DNA of 41,774 nt, taken from assembly GCA_026770585.1 (NCBI GenBank), contig MU646528.1:177287-219060 (forward strand), written 5' to 3'. Of the stretch, positions 1 through 11,800 are shown piece by piece. Both the position numbers and the translations under genes were made by a program. The notes under the pieces were generated by a model that was not told the origin of the DNA, made no database searches, and saw only the letters and a program-made list of their open reading frames with translations. The stretch's first letter is position 1; every line of letters begins with the position of its first letter. This DNA comes from Baffinella frigidus (lineage: Eukaryota; Cryptophyceae; Cryptomonadales; Baffinellaceae).

Positions 1-160
1 AGGGTTTAGGGATCGGGGTTTAGGGTTTAGGGTTTAGGGTTTAGGGTGTAGGGTTTGGGGTTTAGGGTGTACGGTTCAGCGTGTACGGTTTAGGGTTTAG
101 GGTTTAGGATTTAGGGTTTAGGGTTTAGGATTTAGGGTTTTAGGGTTTAGGGTTTAGGGG
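1..160. repeat. Degenerate TTTAGGG block
   Basis: Plant/alga-type telomeric unit TTTAGGG with many variants (TTTAGGA, TGTAGGG, GTGTACGG). The variants and the gene beyond it argue for interstitial repeat rather than a chromosome end. Confidence 0.85.
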
Positions 161-168
161 GTTTTCAA

Positions 169-436
169 TACCTCCGAATGGATACACCGGCGATCCTCAA
201 GCCAATTCGAAAAAAAAAAACTCGTAAATTTTTGGATCACTCGTCTCAAGGCGTGTGACTTATAACGAAAAAGGAGGTAGAGACCTCCGAGAGGATCAAC
301 CGCCGGTCCTCAAGCCAATTCGCGAATAAGTTTTCAAGTTTCGGGTTTCGGGTTTCGGAGTTAGGATTCAGGGTTCGGGGTTAAATACCTCCGAATGGAT
401 CAGGCGGCGGCCCTCGAGCCAATTCGCGAAAAAGGC
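169..436 (-). repeat. Three donor-side copies of IQ-gene exon 6
   Basis: Segments at about 388-435, 283-329 and 169-210 repeat the last ~45 nt of exon 6 plus its donor (peptide ANWLEDRRLIHSE then GT), with increasing decay away from the exon. They lie downstream in gene orientation. The exon head is absent from all three. Confidence 0.82.
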
Positions 437-494
437 TCATAACCTCCATCTTCAAGCGCGAGAGTAGAGTGATAAAGAAGAAGGGGGTAAATAC

Positions 495-1985
495 CTCAGA
501 ATGGATCAACCGGCGATCCTCGAGCCAATTCGCGAAGAAGCGCGCCATGCCGTGGCTCTGCCGCTCCTCGTACGCCCGGAGCGCCGCCAGCCCTTTCTGG
601 TACCGCCGCCGCTTTACAAACCTGGATCAGGTGTGTCGCTTTACAGAGCTGGTTTGTGGCTCTGCCGTTCCTCGTACGCCCGGAGCGCCGCCAGCCCTTT
701 TTGGTACCGCCGCCGCTTTACAAACCTGGATGGGGTGTGTCGCTTTACAGAGCTGTTTTGGGGGTGTCGCTTTACAAGCGGTACCACAAAGGCCAAGGCC
801 AAGCCAGGCCTTTCTGGTACCGCCGCCGCTTTACAAACCTGCATGGGGTGTGTCGCTTTACAAACCTGGATGAGGTGTGTCAATTTACAAATCTGGATGA
901 ATTTCGTCGCTTTACAAAGCTGGTTTGGGGTTGTAGCTTTACAAATGTGGTGTGGGTGTATGGAAACCCCGCACGTGTTTGTGGGCGTGGCCTTGCTGGT
1001 ACCGCCGCCACTTTGCTGGGTTGGGGGTTGTCGCTTTACACACTGGTTCCTGGTTGAGGTGTGTCGCTTTACAAAGCTGGTTTAGGGTTGTTGCTTTACA
1101 CATGTGGTGTGGGTGTATCCAACCCCTGTGCACGTGTGTGGTCGGTGTGCGACAGCAGCATCAAATGGCAGCATCCAACTGAAGTTTCAGACGTGGGCGG
1201 TGCTGCACGCACTCGTGCGCTGGCCAAAAGATGGAAACCCTTAACTTCAGAGAGCGGCGAGCCCTAAACCCTCAACCCTAGACCCTAAGCTCTGAACCCT
1301 GAACCCCTAAAGTTCGCAGGGCGGGCAGACAGACCTGCGCGCGAGCTTGGTACTCCTAGTGCGGCCTGTTGAGACCAGGGAGGGGTTTTGCTGCCAGGTC
1401 CTCGCCGTGATTTCTATGGGAATTTCTCTGGGCGGTGCTGCACGCACCAATGCGCTGGCCAAACGATGGAAACCCTCAACTTCAGAGAGCGGCGAGCCCT
1501 AAATCCTAAACCCTAGACCCTAAGCCTTGAACCCTTAAGTTCGGAGAGCGGGAAGACGGACCCACGCGCGAGCTTTGTGATTTTTGTAGCGGCCTGGTGC
1601 TGTCCAGGCGTCGCCGTGATGAACATGTGCTCGCACTTGTAGTCGTCGGCGTTCATATGCCGGTAAGTGGTACAATGCACCTCCTTCTCTGGGGCAACAC
1701 CAACGTAGACCCAACGAAGAAATGTGCCACGACTACTACTGCCATGATCCGATTGTGTAACTACTGCTATGATCCAATTGTGCAGTAATTTTCGTTGGCC
1801 GAAACGCACGAGTTCATACATTCTCTCGGATCAACACTTCAGAGAGTGGCCCCTAAACCCTACACCCTACATCCTCAACCCTAAACCCTAAACCCTAAAC
1901 CCTAAACCCTAAACCCTAAACCCCAAACCCTAAACCCTACACCCTAAACCCTACACTCTACACTCTACACCCTACACCCTACACC

Positions 1986-2031
<46 letters not shown>

Positions 2032-5000
2032 ACCCTAAACCCTAAACCTTACACCAGGAACGTCCCGCGGGCGCTGCACAACATCATGGACAGCATCAAC
2101 TCCGTCATGGTGCGGCTTTGCCCTAAACCCTAAATATATATAGTGCAATATAACGAAAGTTATATTGTGCAATATAACGAAAGTTACAACGCAAATGCTA
2201 CATCTCGGTTTGAAATAGGCCCCTCTAGCATTCTCGTGTGGGACGCACCCGCGCGCGAGCTTGGTGATTTTTGTGGCGGCCTGGTGCTGCCCGGGCGTCG
2301 CCGTGATGAATATGTGCTCCAGCCCCACCGATGCATGGCGCGGGCCAAAAGATGGACAGCGCCAAACAATGCAAACCCTAAACTTCGGAGCGCCGCGGGC
2401 CCTAATCCTTGAACCATAAAACCCCGAAACCCCGGAGGCAAGCGGACCCGCGTGGGAGCTTGGTAATGCTCATCTCGAAAGATAACTGAATCAGTTCCCT
2501 AATTAGCGTTTTCATTCAATTAGGAGGCCTAATTGAATTTACTATGCCCTAACTAATTTCTCCTATTCAACCTCATACTGAATAGGAACTGATTCAGTTA
2601 TCTTCCGAGATGAATTCGCGGCGCGGCCTGGTGCTGCCCGGGATAAACGTGTCCTCGTGAGAACCCCAGGTTGACTGAGGCAGAGCGAGGAGCTAGCCAG
2701 TACAACCCAGGTGCTTGGGACAGCGGGGCGGCCGACCCACCGGCTACATATCGGTTCTAAATAGGCTCCTCTAGCATTCTCGTGTGGAACGCACCCGCGC
2801 GCGAGCTTGGTGATTTTTGTCGCGGCTTGATGCTGTCCGGGCGTCGCCGTGATGAAGATGTGCTCCAGCCCCACCTGGTTGAGGGTTGAGAGTTGAGGGT
2901 TGAGGGTTGAGGGTTTAGGGTGAAGGGTTTAGGGGTTTCCCTAAACACTGTGTTAGGGGAAACCCTGTTCAGGGTTTAGGGTTCAGGGTTTGGAGTTTAG
3001 GGTTGATGGATTTTTAGGGTTCAGGGTTTAGGGTTCAGGGTTCAGGGTTCAGGGTGTAGGGTGTAGGGTGTGGGGTTTAGGGTTTAGGGTTTAGAGTTTA
3101 GGGTGTAGGGTTCATAATTCAGGGTTTAGGGTTTAGGGCAAAGCCGCACCATGACGGAATTGATGTTGTCCATGATGTTGTGCAGCGCGCGCGGGACCGA
3201 CCTAGAGAGTTCCACAGCAGAATGCTAGAACCTTACACCCTACACCCTACACCCTACACCCTACACCCTACTGGGGTTAAGGCTTCAAGGTTTAGGGGGT
3301 TTTAGGATTTAGGGTTTAGGTTTTAGGGTTTAGGGTTGAGGGTTTGGGGTTTTGGGTTTAGGGCTTCGTTTTTAGGGATTCGGGGTCATGAATCATGGTG
3401 TATGGTGAAGCCCAACCATGACGGAGTTGATGTTGTCCATGATGTTGTGCAGCGCGCGCGGGACATTCCTGGTGTAAGGTTTAGGGTTTAGGGTTTAGGG
3501 TTGAGTGTTGAGGGTGTAGGGTTTAGGGTGTCGGGTTTAGGGTTTGGGGTTTAGGGTTTAGGGTTTAGGGTTTAGGGTCTAGGGTCTAGGGTCTAGGGTG
3601 TAGGGTCTGGGGTTTGGGGTGTAGGGTTTAGGGTTTAAGGTTTAGGGTTTAGGGCTTAGGGTTTGGGGTTTAGGGTTTGGGGTTTAGGGTCTAGGGTTTA
3701 GGGTTCAGGGTTTTGGGTCTAGGGTTTAGGTTTTAGGGTTGAGGGTTTAGGGTTTAGGGGTAAGACTGTTTCGGGGGCGCGTCGGGTTTGCCCGCGGATG
3801 CGGCGCCGGTTAGCGGGCCTGCGATCGAGAGCCCGGTTGAGTAATCCTGCCAGCAGTTGAGTGATGCTGCCAGCAGTTGACTGATCCTACCGGCGGTTGA
3901 CTGATCCGGGTAGCGTGTGTACCGGGACGATGCTGAACCGGGTGCGGTTAGTACCGGGAAACGGGTGGATTAGTCAACTGGTGTGAGTGTCAATGTTTGC
4001 AGATGGATTATTCGACGGTGGCACGGGGGGGTGTCAGGGGAGAACCGCAAGGCTCCCACGACGCTTGGACAAAAGGTGGCATGGCTTTTGCCAGTACAGT
4101 AAACGAACCCCCGGGATGGGTGCAGGGTTCAGGGTTCAGGTCTCAGGGTTCAGGCTTCAGGGCTCAGAGTTCAGGGTTCAGGGTTTAGGGTTCAGCGTTC
4201 ATAGTGCAGGGTTTAGGGTTTAGGGTTTAGGGTGCAGGGTTTAGGTTCCAAGGTCAGGGTGTAGGCACCGGTGGTTGGGCGCGTGGGCGCTGCGGACACG
4301 TGGCCGGCGAGGATCGGTGTCTCGCCGCGCAGCATGTTCACCTGCGTCGGTCGACACCATTTTAATCGATTCAGGTTCGCGGGGTGTTGACCTGCGGCAA
4401 TATCCGTTTTCTCCGCCTCCTCCCCACCGCCACCTTAGACCCTGAAGGGTTATACGACCAAAAGCCGCTGGCCGAGTCGCGTGGAACCTCGTAGTACAAA
4501 TCGGTTGCACTCGCTGTGAATTGCTTTAAAGGATTGGCGGCCAACCTGTGGTGCAAATAATTTGGCCGAAACCTGAACCCTGAACCCTGAACCCTGAACC
4601 CTGAACCCCGAACCCGTGGTTGTTTTGTACATCGGTGTGTACAAACAATTTGTACCAGAAGGCGCCACGAAAGAGCCTCGAGCAGAGAAAGGGGGCGGGT
4701 TTAGGGTGCAGGGTTTAGGGGTGCAGGGTTCAGAGTTTGGGGTCTAGGGTTTAGGGTTTGGGTTTAGGGGTTTGGGGTTTGGGGCTGGGGGCGTGGGTTC
4801 TAGGGTTTAGGGTTTAGGGCGCAGGGTTTAGAGATTAGGGTCCAGGGTTTAGGGTTTAGGGTTTAGGGGGCGACCTCGTCGCCGATCATGGCGATCTCAT
4901 CCGCCGCCGACGCCGCGCCGCCCTCGTTGCCCATCACGTGGCCCAGCACCTGCGATCGAGCGTCCACCGCCTGCAGCCGCTGCGCGAGCGCGTCCAGCTT

Positions 5001-5459
5001 CGCGTTCAGCGCGGTGAGCTTCACGTCGCTCCCGGCCTCCCCAACGGGCGTCGCGCGCCGCCCCAGCCCTTGCGAGGTCATCGGCCGCTCGCCCTCGGGC
5101 GCCTTTGCGCGGCGGCCGCTCCCCTGCGAGTTAGGAGTGCTGCTCCGGGCGCCGGGCAGCGGTTCCTGCACCATGCGCGATGCCGCTTCGAGGTGCTCGT
5201 GGACGCGCTGCTGCGAGCGCGAGTGGAGCACGCCGCCCTGCATCGGGGCGATCGACGTGCGGGGGCGCTGGTCGTGCGGCGAGCCATAGATCCGCTCGGG
5301 GAAGACATTGGGGATTCGGTCGCTTGCCGACTTCCAGCGCGGGAGCTCTGCCTCGCGGGCGTTGGCGACCGCCTGAACCGCCCGACGAACCAACACAACC
5401 TCTTCGACGCTCTTGATGCGCGGGTCCGTGGACGAGGAACGCTGCTTGGGGTGGTGCAT
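495..5459 (-). CDS. IQ-motif protein with predicted helical segment, six exons found, 3' end outside window
   Basis: Exons on the minus strand, in order: 5459-4875, 4341-4269, 3818-3767, 3468-3417, 2874-2795, 621-495. All borders are GT-AG and all phases agree (0,1,2,0,2,0), giving 323 codons with no stop; the gene continues past the left edge. The long first exon has polar, Ser/Arg/Gly-rich stretches, then a heptad-like LNAKLDALAQRLQAV segment near residues 160-175 that could be a short coiled coil. The exon 5/6 junction builds ITKLARGFVKR (residues 275-285), which fits the calmodulin-binding IQ consensus IQxxxRGxxxR except for T in place of Q; a charged helix follows (YQKGLAALRAYEERQ). I do not recognise the family; IQ proteins often work in cilia or cytoskeleton, but that is inference. 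The ATG at 5459 is the first in-frame Met of an open exon facing HSPA13; an exon further upstream cannot be excluded. Exons 4, 5 and 6 have partial copies nearby. Confidence 0.74.
600..1110 (-). repeat. Acceptor-side copies of IQ-gene exon 6, grading into a minisatellite
   Basis: 656-732 and 804-847 repeat the exon head (RRRYQKGLAALRAYEERQ) with its acceptor. Further upstream in gene orientation only the junction motif is amplified, as ~30-bp units built on CGCTTTACAAACCTGGATG (minus-strand reading CCAG|GTTTGTAAAGCG). Each unit therefore carries an AG acceptor. Confidence 0.82.
1840..2055 (+). repeat. CCCTAAA-type block before the inverted exon-4 copy
   Basis: CCCTAAACCC, CCCTACACC and CCCTCAA units on the plus strand. 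This is opposite to the orientation found in the rest of the IQ gene, and it ends directly at the acceptor of the inverted exon copy. Confidence 0.85.
2051..2127 (+). repeat. Inverted copy of IQ-gene exon 4
   Basis: The plus strand reads CTTACACCAG|G followed by NVPRALHNIMDSINSVM and a GT, i.e. exon 4 with its acceptor and donor, inverted. It follows a block of plus-strand CCCTAAA-type repeats (1850-2050), just as the true exon follows such a block on the minus strand. Confidence 0.8.
2471..2612. mobile_element. Palindromic element in IQ-gene intron 5
   Basis: Inverted ends CATCTCGAAAGATAACTGAA / TCAGTTATCTTCCGAGATG and inner arms with CAATTAGG; 142 bp, MITE-like. Confidence 0.78.
2878..3765. 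repeat. TTTAGGG-type blocks before IQ-gene exons 5 and 4
   Basis: 2878-3130 and 3270-3765 are telomere-like on the plus strand, hence CCCTAAA in the sense (minus) strand. The first ends as ACCCTCAACCAG at exon 5 and the second reaches exon 4 as CCTTACACCAG. A short block at 3235-3270 (CCCTACA) runs the other way. Confidence 0.85.
3136..3195 (-). repeat. Donor-side copy of IQ-gene exon 4
   Basis: Repeats RALHNIMDNINSVM and the following GT donor of exon 4 (3468-3417), about 270 bp downstream on the minus strand. The acceptor side is replaced by unrelated sequence. Confidence 0.78.
4115..4872. repeat. TTTAGGG-type blocks in IQ-gene introns 1 and 2
   Basis: 4120-4260 (GGGTTCAGG and GGGTTTAGG variants) and 4690-4872 are telomere-like. 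4565-4615 is a short CCCTGAA run in the opposite orientation. The remainder is unique sequence holding exon 2. Confidence 0.8.
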
Positions 5460-5894
5460 TGCCGGAACCCGGCTTGCTGTTGGACAACAAACCTCGTCCT
5501 CTTACTCCCCGCGCCTGCGTCCCTGGCGAGTTCCTTGCGTCTCAGAACAAAATGCGGGGGTCAGCCCCGTTGCTACCTTGGGCTGCGCCCCAAAGAGTGT
5601 ACCTGTTACCCCTAGCGAAGAGTGCACCTGTTACCCCAAGCGCCCATCGATCTGAGACCGTTGGTGACAAAAAATAAACGAACGGCTCCAAGGACGGGCC
5701 CGGCCTGAGGCAGAAAAAAAGAAATCGCCAAAAGTTAACAAATGGCAGCTCCACCCTCGATTTGGTCCACTTCGGACGTGAGAAAGGCATCCAGGACTGA
5801 AAGTTCGTGTGTCGTGGATTCAGGACACCAGGATTGTGGGGGCCGGGTGGGTGCTTGTGATCTCTCTCTCTCGTGTGTGAGTTCTCGGGTCAAG
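5460..5894. promoter_or_regulatory. Divergent intergenic region, IQ-protein gene / HSPA13
   Basis: These 435 bp separate the start codon of the minus-strand IQ-protein gene from that of HSPA13. The stretch is free of the telomere-like and palindromic repeats that fill neighbouring DNA. It has A-rich patches near 5668-5735 and a short CT run at 5861-5874 before the HSPA13 start. I infer it carries the promoters and 5' UTRs of both genes. I see no TATA box that I would defend. Confidence 0.5.
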
Positions 5895-8800
5895 ATGAAG
5901 CAGGAAACTCTCATCACCGGGGCGCTGCTCAGCGTCGGCCTGTCCGCGATGTTTGCCGCGTACTTCAACCCGTTGCCGCCCAAGGCCGGGGTCGTGGGGA
6001 TCGACCTCGGGACCACGTTTTCCGTGATCGCGCTGTTCCACAACGGGTCCGTGGAGGTGGTGGCGGACCACTTGAATGAGAAGCTCACGCCGAGCATCGT
6101 CGCGTTCACACCGAAGGGGGTAGTGGTGGGTCGGGAGGCTAGGGAGTACGCGGTGCATCATCCAAAGAGCGTTGTGTTCGACGCGAAGCGTCTCATCGGG
6201 CACAAGTTCGACGAGGCCTCGGTGCAGCACGACATGCACATGTTCCCGTTCTCGGTCGTCGACGCCAACGGCTCCGCGCACATCCGCGTGCAGGATGGGG
6301 ACAAGGAGCTGACCATGTCGCCTGCGAGCGTCGGCGCACACGTTCTGCGAAAGATGATCAAGCAGGTGGAGAAGCACATCGGGCGCCCGGTCACAAAGGC
6401 CGTCATGGCGGTCCCCGCCGACTTCACGGAGGAGCAGCGCAACGCCACCATGGATGCGGGGCGGCAGGTCCAGCCATTGCTCAACCTGCCAGGTTCTGCA
6501 GGGAAGCGTTGATGCCGCCCGCATGGCACCGAGCCTTTGCAGACAGCCCTCGGGTGTATATGCTGTCGCTAGGCCCAGCGGGATCACCCAGCCACACATT
6601 TTCGGTGAGTCACGCGGCTGTTGACTGAACCGGACGCGTTTTGCACAGGGAAAATGACTAAATTCGGCTGGATTGGTTTCAGAAAGATCTCTTTCACCTG
6701 CATGCGGCGCCTTGAGATTCCACGGAACTTCCCACCAAACCTCCAAAACGAGCCAATCGCATCGTTTGTCAACCCCCGATTTATACCACGGGTCGCCTAT
6801 TTCCGGTGACCCCTGGTGCAAATCAGCCTGACGTCAAAAAACGATAACAATGGATTCACTTGGGAGGGCGCGTGGTCTAAGAGGTGCGGAATGGCACTGG
6901 GTACATCTCAAAACCCTAAACTCTAAACCCCAAACCCTAAACCCTAAATCCTAAACCCTAAACCACAAACCCTAAACCCTAAATCCTAAACCCTACACCC
7001 GGAACCCTAAACCCTGCACCCTAAACCCTGGCGCTGGGTACAGGAATACATGGTGGCCATGTTGGTTGCGATCCGTCGAGCGATTCTGGGAAATGCTGGC
7101 CGCTTTTTGTTTTGCTGGTTTGATGATTTGCAGATTTCATTCGTACCACAATTTTCGAAACGGTTCGTTTTAAAGGGCGTAAAACGTTTTTATGGTACAA
7201 ATGAAATCAGCAAAAATCGTCAAACCAGCAATTCAAAAAGCAGCCAACATTCCCCGGAATCGCTCTAACATGGCGGCCATATTAGTTTCGATCCGTTAAA
7301 ATCGCGGTTTACAGGCGGGGCTGGATGTGCTCCGGATCATCAGTGAGCCGACCGCTGCCGCGTTGGCCTACGGTCTGCAACAGGTCAAACCCTAAACGCT
7401 AAATCATAAATCATAAATTATAAACCCTTTGCCCTAAATCCTAAACCCTAAACCAAACCCTAAACCCTAAACCCTAAACCCTAAACCCTAAACCCTAAAC
7501 CCCAAACCCCAAACCCTAAACCCTAAACCCTAAACCCTAAACCCCAAACCCTTTGCTGTGTTGGTGCTAAGCCGGCAAATTACAGCCTCAAGAAGCGAAA
7601 TAAACCGTGATTTGAATTAAATATGTTTCCGCGTTAGATTCAATCTGGTTCCGCTTAAAATGAAATCGGTTTCCGCACTAGATCCCGACGGACGTTCAGG
7701 TGGCGGCTCAGAATCTCGTCCGGGTGAGTATTTGAGTCAAACACGATTCCGGAGATCTCCGAACCGATTTGCAACGAAAATTACTACACGGACGTGACAA
7801 ATTCCGGTGTGTAGTAATTTTCGTTGCCAGCTTGTTTTTGAGTCAAATACTCGACGCGATTAAATCATGTCTTCAGGTGTGCGGTTCAGGGTTGAGGGTG
7901 TGTGTGACGCTCCTCTCCTCATTAGTAGATCCCGGTGGTGAACTCCTGGTATACGACTTCGGGGATCCCCGATCCAATCAGTAACGAAACTTACTACACA
8001 ATTTTTGGGGGACGTGACTGGATGCGTCCCGTGTGTAGTAATGTCCGTTGCAAATCGGATTGGCGATCCCCGAAATCGTATTCAACTTGAAATAAATCGA
8101 TTTCCGTGGTAGATCCTCGCGGCGAACATCCTGGTGTATGACTTCGGGGGGCGGTCGAATCCATATTAACAGGGTAACGTCCTGAAAACCGGGTAGTTAG
8201 GCCTACGGTATTGCCTACGGTAGGCCGTAGGTTTCCTAGGACCTAGGTTTCGTAGGACCCCCCCTAGGCCCCTACGGCCTACCGTAGGCAATACCGTAGG
8301 CTTAACTACCCGGTTTTCAGGACGTTGGCCTATGAATATGGCGATTTTGTTATATTTAAACCACCTTGCCCCCATATTAGGGCTGGGTTTTATGCTATGG
8401 TCAAGCTACGCCGAGGCCGAAGGAATTCCTTCTGGCCGAAGGAAATGGCTCAAGCTCCAGCCTCGATTTGACTTACTTCGGGGGAATCTTTCGGCTCTAA
8501 ATGCAGTATTTGGGGGTGAAATATTTGGGAAATGAAATATTTGGGCTCTAAATGAATATTTTTCCGCGGTAGATCCCCGCGGCGAACATTCTGGTGTATG
8601 ACTTCGGGGGGCGGCCGGTGGAGCTCTGGCCGAAGGAAATGGCTCAAGCTCCTGCCTCGATTTGATCCGCCTCGGGGGGTCTCTCTCTCTCTCTCTCTCT
8701 CACTCACTCGCTCTCTCTCTCTCTCTCTCTTTCTTCATGAGGCTCTAAATTAACTCGGTTCCCGCGGTAGATCCCCGCGGCGAACATCCTGGTGTACGAC

Positions 8801-11800
8801 TTCGGGGGACGGTCGAAACATTATGGGGATTTTGTTACATTAACCACCTTTTTCTCAGGGGTGGGTTTTATACTATGGTCAAGCTATGCCGAGGCTAAGA
8901 CATCGAATTACAGACTCTAGATATCAAAAATACTGTGGATTGAATTAACTCTGTTTCCGCGGTAGATCCCCGCGGCGAACATCCTGGTGTACGACTTCGG
9001 GGGCGGGACGCTCGACGTCTCGCTCCTCTCCCTCGAGAGTGGCGTCTTCGAGGTACGCACACAGCGGGCTACGAAGGGATGTTTTGGCCAATATCTCATG
9101 CAAAAGTTGGCGGGAGACAACTTTGTCTCCCGCCAACTTTTGCATGTGTCCCTATGTCCCTGCGGATGGCCTATGCCCCGACGGATTGCCTGCGGTAGGC
9201 TGCTCGACGTCTCGTTCCTCTCCCTCGAGAGCGGCGTCTTCGAGGTACCCACAGAGCGGGCTACGAAGGGATGTTCTGGCCAATTATGGACGAGAATCGG
9301 TTAGGATGGCCGTAGGAACAACCCTGTATGTCCTTGCGGAGGGCCTACCGTAGGCTCGATGTCTCGCTCCTCTCCCTCGAGAGTGGCGTCTTCGAGGTAC
9401 CCACACAGCGGGCTACGAAGGGATTTTCTACGCACACAACGGGCTACTAAGGGATTTTCTGGCCGATTATGGACGGGAATCGGTTAGAATGTCCGTAGGG
9501 ACATAGGGTAGTGTCCCTACGGGTTTCCTACTGTAGGCTCGACGTCTCGCTGCTCTCGCTCGAGAGCGACGTCTTCAAGGTCCCTCCCGCATTCTCAAGT
9601 CAAATTGTTATGTCTGGTGGAGTTCTTGAAATTTCTGGTTGAGGTACCTCCCGCCCTTCGAAGTGATTTTTTTTTCGTCGTTTCGATTTGTTGGATTTGT
9701 AAAACCGGGGTTTCCACGCAAGAGTGGAGGGCAGAGTGCCGTGTAGGAAAAATAGCCAGATCTGGCTATGTTCAAATGTTCATAATTCAACATTCTCCCC
9801 AGAGAAAAATCGAAATTTCGGGAAGTTGATACAAAGTCCGTGTGAACTGACTTGTTTTCCCAGGTCTGTGTTACACTCTTGCGTGGTTCGTGTGGAAATC
9901 CGCCCTCGTTGAATGATGAAACGTTTACCCTTGAGAGGGCGAGTGGACTCCTGCTGGTTGCGGGTGGTCGCGTACTCCGCGCGACCACCGCAACCAGCAG
10001 GCCGCGCCAGGCCATAAGTCGGATTTTCATTTTACTACACCATCTACGGGTAAAGTTGATTCTCACCAGGGGAACACGCCAAAAGTGTTGGGAATTGGAG
10101 CCCTTCGTGGGCGCTACAATGATTTTTCAACCACCACTCGAGGCTAGAAATGTGACTATTTTAAAACAAGGATTCTTTTACAAGTGAAGAAAAAAATGTG
10201 TAGTACATTTCACACAAATAGGGGCGTTTGGTCACGTATCTGGGGGAATTCCCCCAGATACGTGACCAAGCCTGCCCGTGACTGGTACTAAATTCAACAA
10301 ACCCACATTTAAAATGGTCCCCTCTCTAGCCTCGAGTGGCAGCAGGAGTCCACTCGCGTACTCGCGTACTCCGCGGGAGTTCTGCAGGGCCATAAACTAT
10401 AGACCATAAACATGACGTATTAATTCATTAATACGTACAACTTCCGATTGCTTCAACACACGCAGGACAACCATTTTTGTCTACACAAACTTGATTAAGG
10501 AAACTCAAACCAAACAAAACCTCGATGAGACAAAAACGTGTTCCCGAAAAAATCAAGCTTATTCCCGAAAACTCAGATAAGAATCGACGTGTGCCCGGAT
10601 GCACGGGGTGGCCTCATGCGGGGATGAGCATCTGGTCTGGGGGGAGTATCTGACGCGAGGCGTCAGCTCGCTCCACTTTCATAATCGGAGGTCATAACTA
10701 TAGATTTGTAAAGTCGCTCGTTCCTGGTACAAATTTTAAAATTATTGTCTTTTTATAAAGGAATTGGAGCCGTTTCAAGTTTTGAAAAAGCTGGGTTTTA
10801 TCATTTTCACCACGAAAGCGACTTTACAAATTTATAGTTATGACCTCCCACTATTAACTTGTGGCGTGCATTCCCCCTGAAATCCGGGAAATTGACTTTT
10901 GCAACTGTTCCTCGTCTGATCGTGGGGGTGGGATGCAGGTGGTGGCTTCATGCGGGGATGAGCATCTGGGGGGGGAGGATTTCAACCAGGTCCATCCCAC
11001 CCTTCTCTCAAGTCCTCCCCTTATTTTCTCTAATTGAAGTGAATCCGCCTCAATCTGAATTCCCACCTTCTCTCCCGAATTTAAGTCCCGAATTTAATTC
11101 AGGCGGGGAATTTAATTCTCTGAAGTCCCCCCACTCTTTTCTCCCCTTGCTCGGATAGCGAGGGGTTGAACAGACGTTTTAGGGAATCGATTTAACGATT
11201 ATGATAAGCAAACACGTCCCCGTCACGTCCCCGTCAGCTGAAGGACGCATCTATACGAAACGTGTTTAAACAAGACGCAGAGACCATCGAGAAGATCCGA
11301 TAAGAAGGTCCGCCGTCTACCTAAAACGAGATCCGGCCCCTGGTGAAATGAGATGCGTCGCGGTTGAAATGGATAGGGGCGTATTTCACCCACGCGATAA
11401 GATTCGTGATCTTTACCACCTACGCGTCCTTTTTATTGGTCCGCGTGACCTGGAGATAAAACCTTAAGATAAGTACGTAGGAATTGGAGCCCTTTCTCAG
11501 TGCCCGATGGGCACTGAACTCCCTTGAAGCTGGACGTGACCAGAAAAGCTGACGATTTGTTCAACCCCTCGCTATCCGAGCAAGGAATTGAATTCAATCC
11601 GCCACAATCTGAAATCCCACTCTTCTCTCGAGTCCCCTACCTGAATTTAATTTGACTCGATCTGAATTATATTCACCTCAATTTGAATTCAAACCACCTC
11701 GCTCTGAAATCAATTCGCCTCAATCTGAATTGAATTCACCCTAGTCTGAATTGATTTCACCTCACTCTAAATTACACTCGCCTGGATCTGAATTCAATCC

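Larger units (their letters stand above)
1560..2330 (-). repeat. Two downstream copies of IQ-gene exon 5
   Basis: 2244-2328 and about 1575-1640 repeat HIFITATPGQHQAATKITKL and the GC-rich donor area of exon 5 (2874-2795). Neither has the CAACCAG acceptor of the true exon. Both lie downstream of it on the minus strand. Confidence 0.8.
7682..8812 (+). repeat. Five acceptor-side copies of HSPA13 exon 3
   Basis: Copies begin after TAG at 7682 (decayed), 7929, 8113, 8573 and 8771. Each repeats GGTAGATCCCCGCGGCGAAC with the codons for ILVYDFGG and then breaks off before the TLDVSLL half. The true exon (8966-9052) is the last and only complete one. Confidence 0.9.

Noticed and set aside
1-160. Chromosome end (telomere)
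   Set aside because: The repeat is degenerate and similar blocks occur throughout the window; a gene appears to continue past this edge.
501-1085. 194-aa plus-strand open frame at the left end
   Set aside because: It is the antisense of IQ-gene exon 6 and its repeated acceptor copies; the repetitive peptide reflects the minisatellite.
4938-5615. 225-aa plus-strand open frame
   Set aside because: Leu/Arg/Ala-rich reading opposite exon 1 of the IQ-protein gene. The minus strand has the heptad-like segment and a donor in phase with five further exons.
5820-6821. 333-aa minus-strand open frame
   Set aside because: Antisense shadow of HSPA13 exon 1; His/Arg-rich with no family features.
8440-8660. 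Dinoflagellate spliced-leader relics (ATGGCTCAAG)
   Set aside because: Only 10 of 22 bases match, in an intronic duplication and not before a start codon; head-to-head gene pairs also fit poorly with a dinoflagellate.
9109-9145. LAGDNF codons as the missing HSPA13 GDxHLGG exon
   Set aside because: This is one arm of a perfect palindrome; the genuine exon with [11 protein letters not shown] and correct phases is at 10939-10989.
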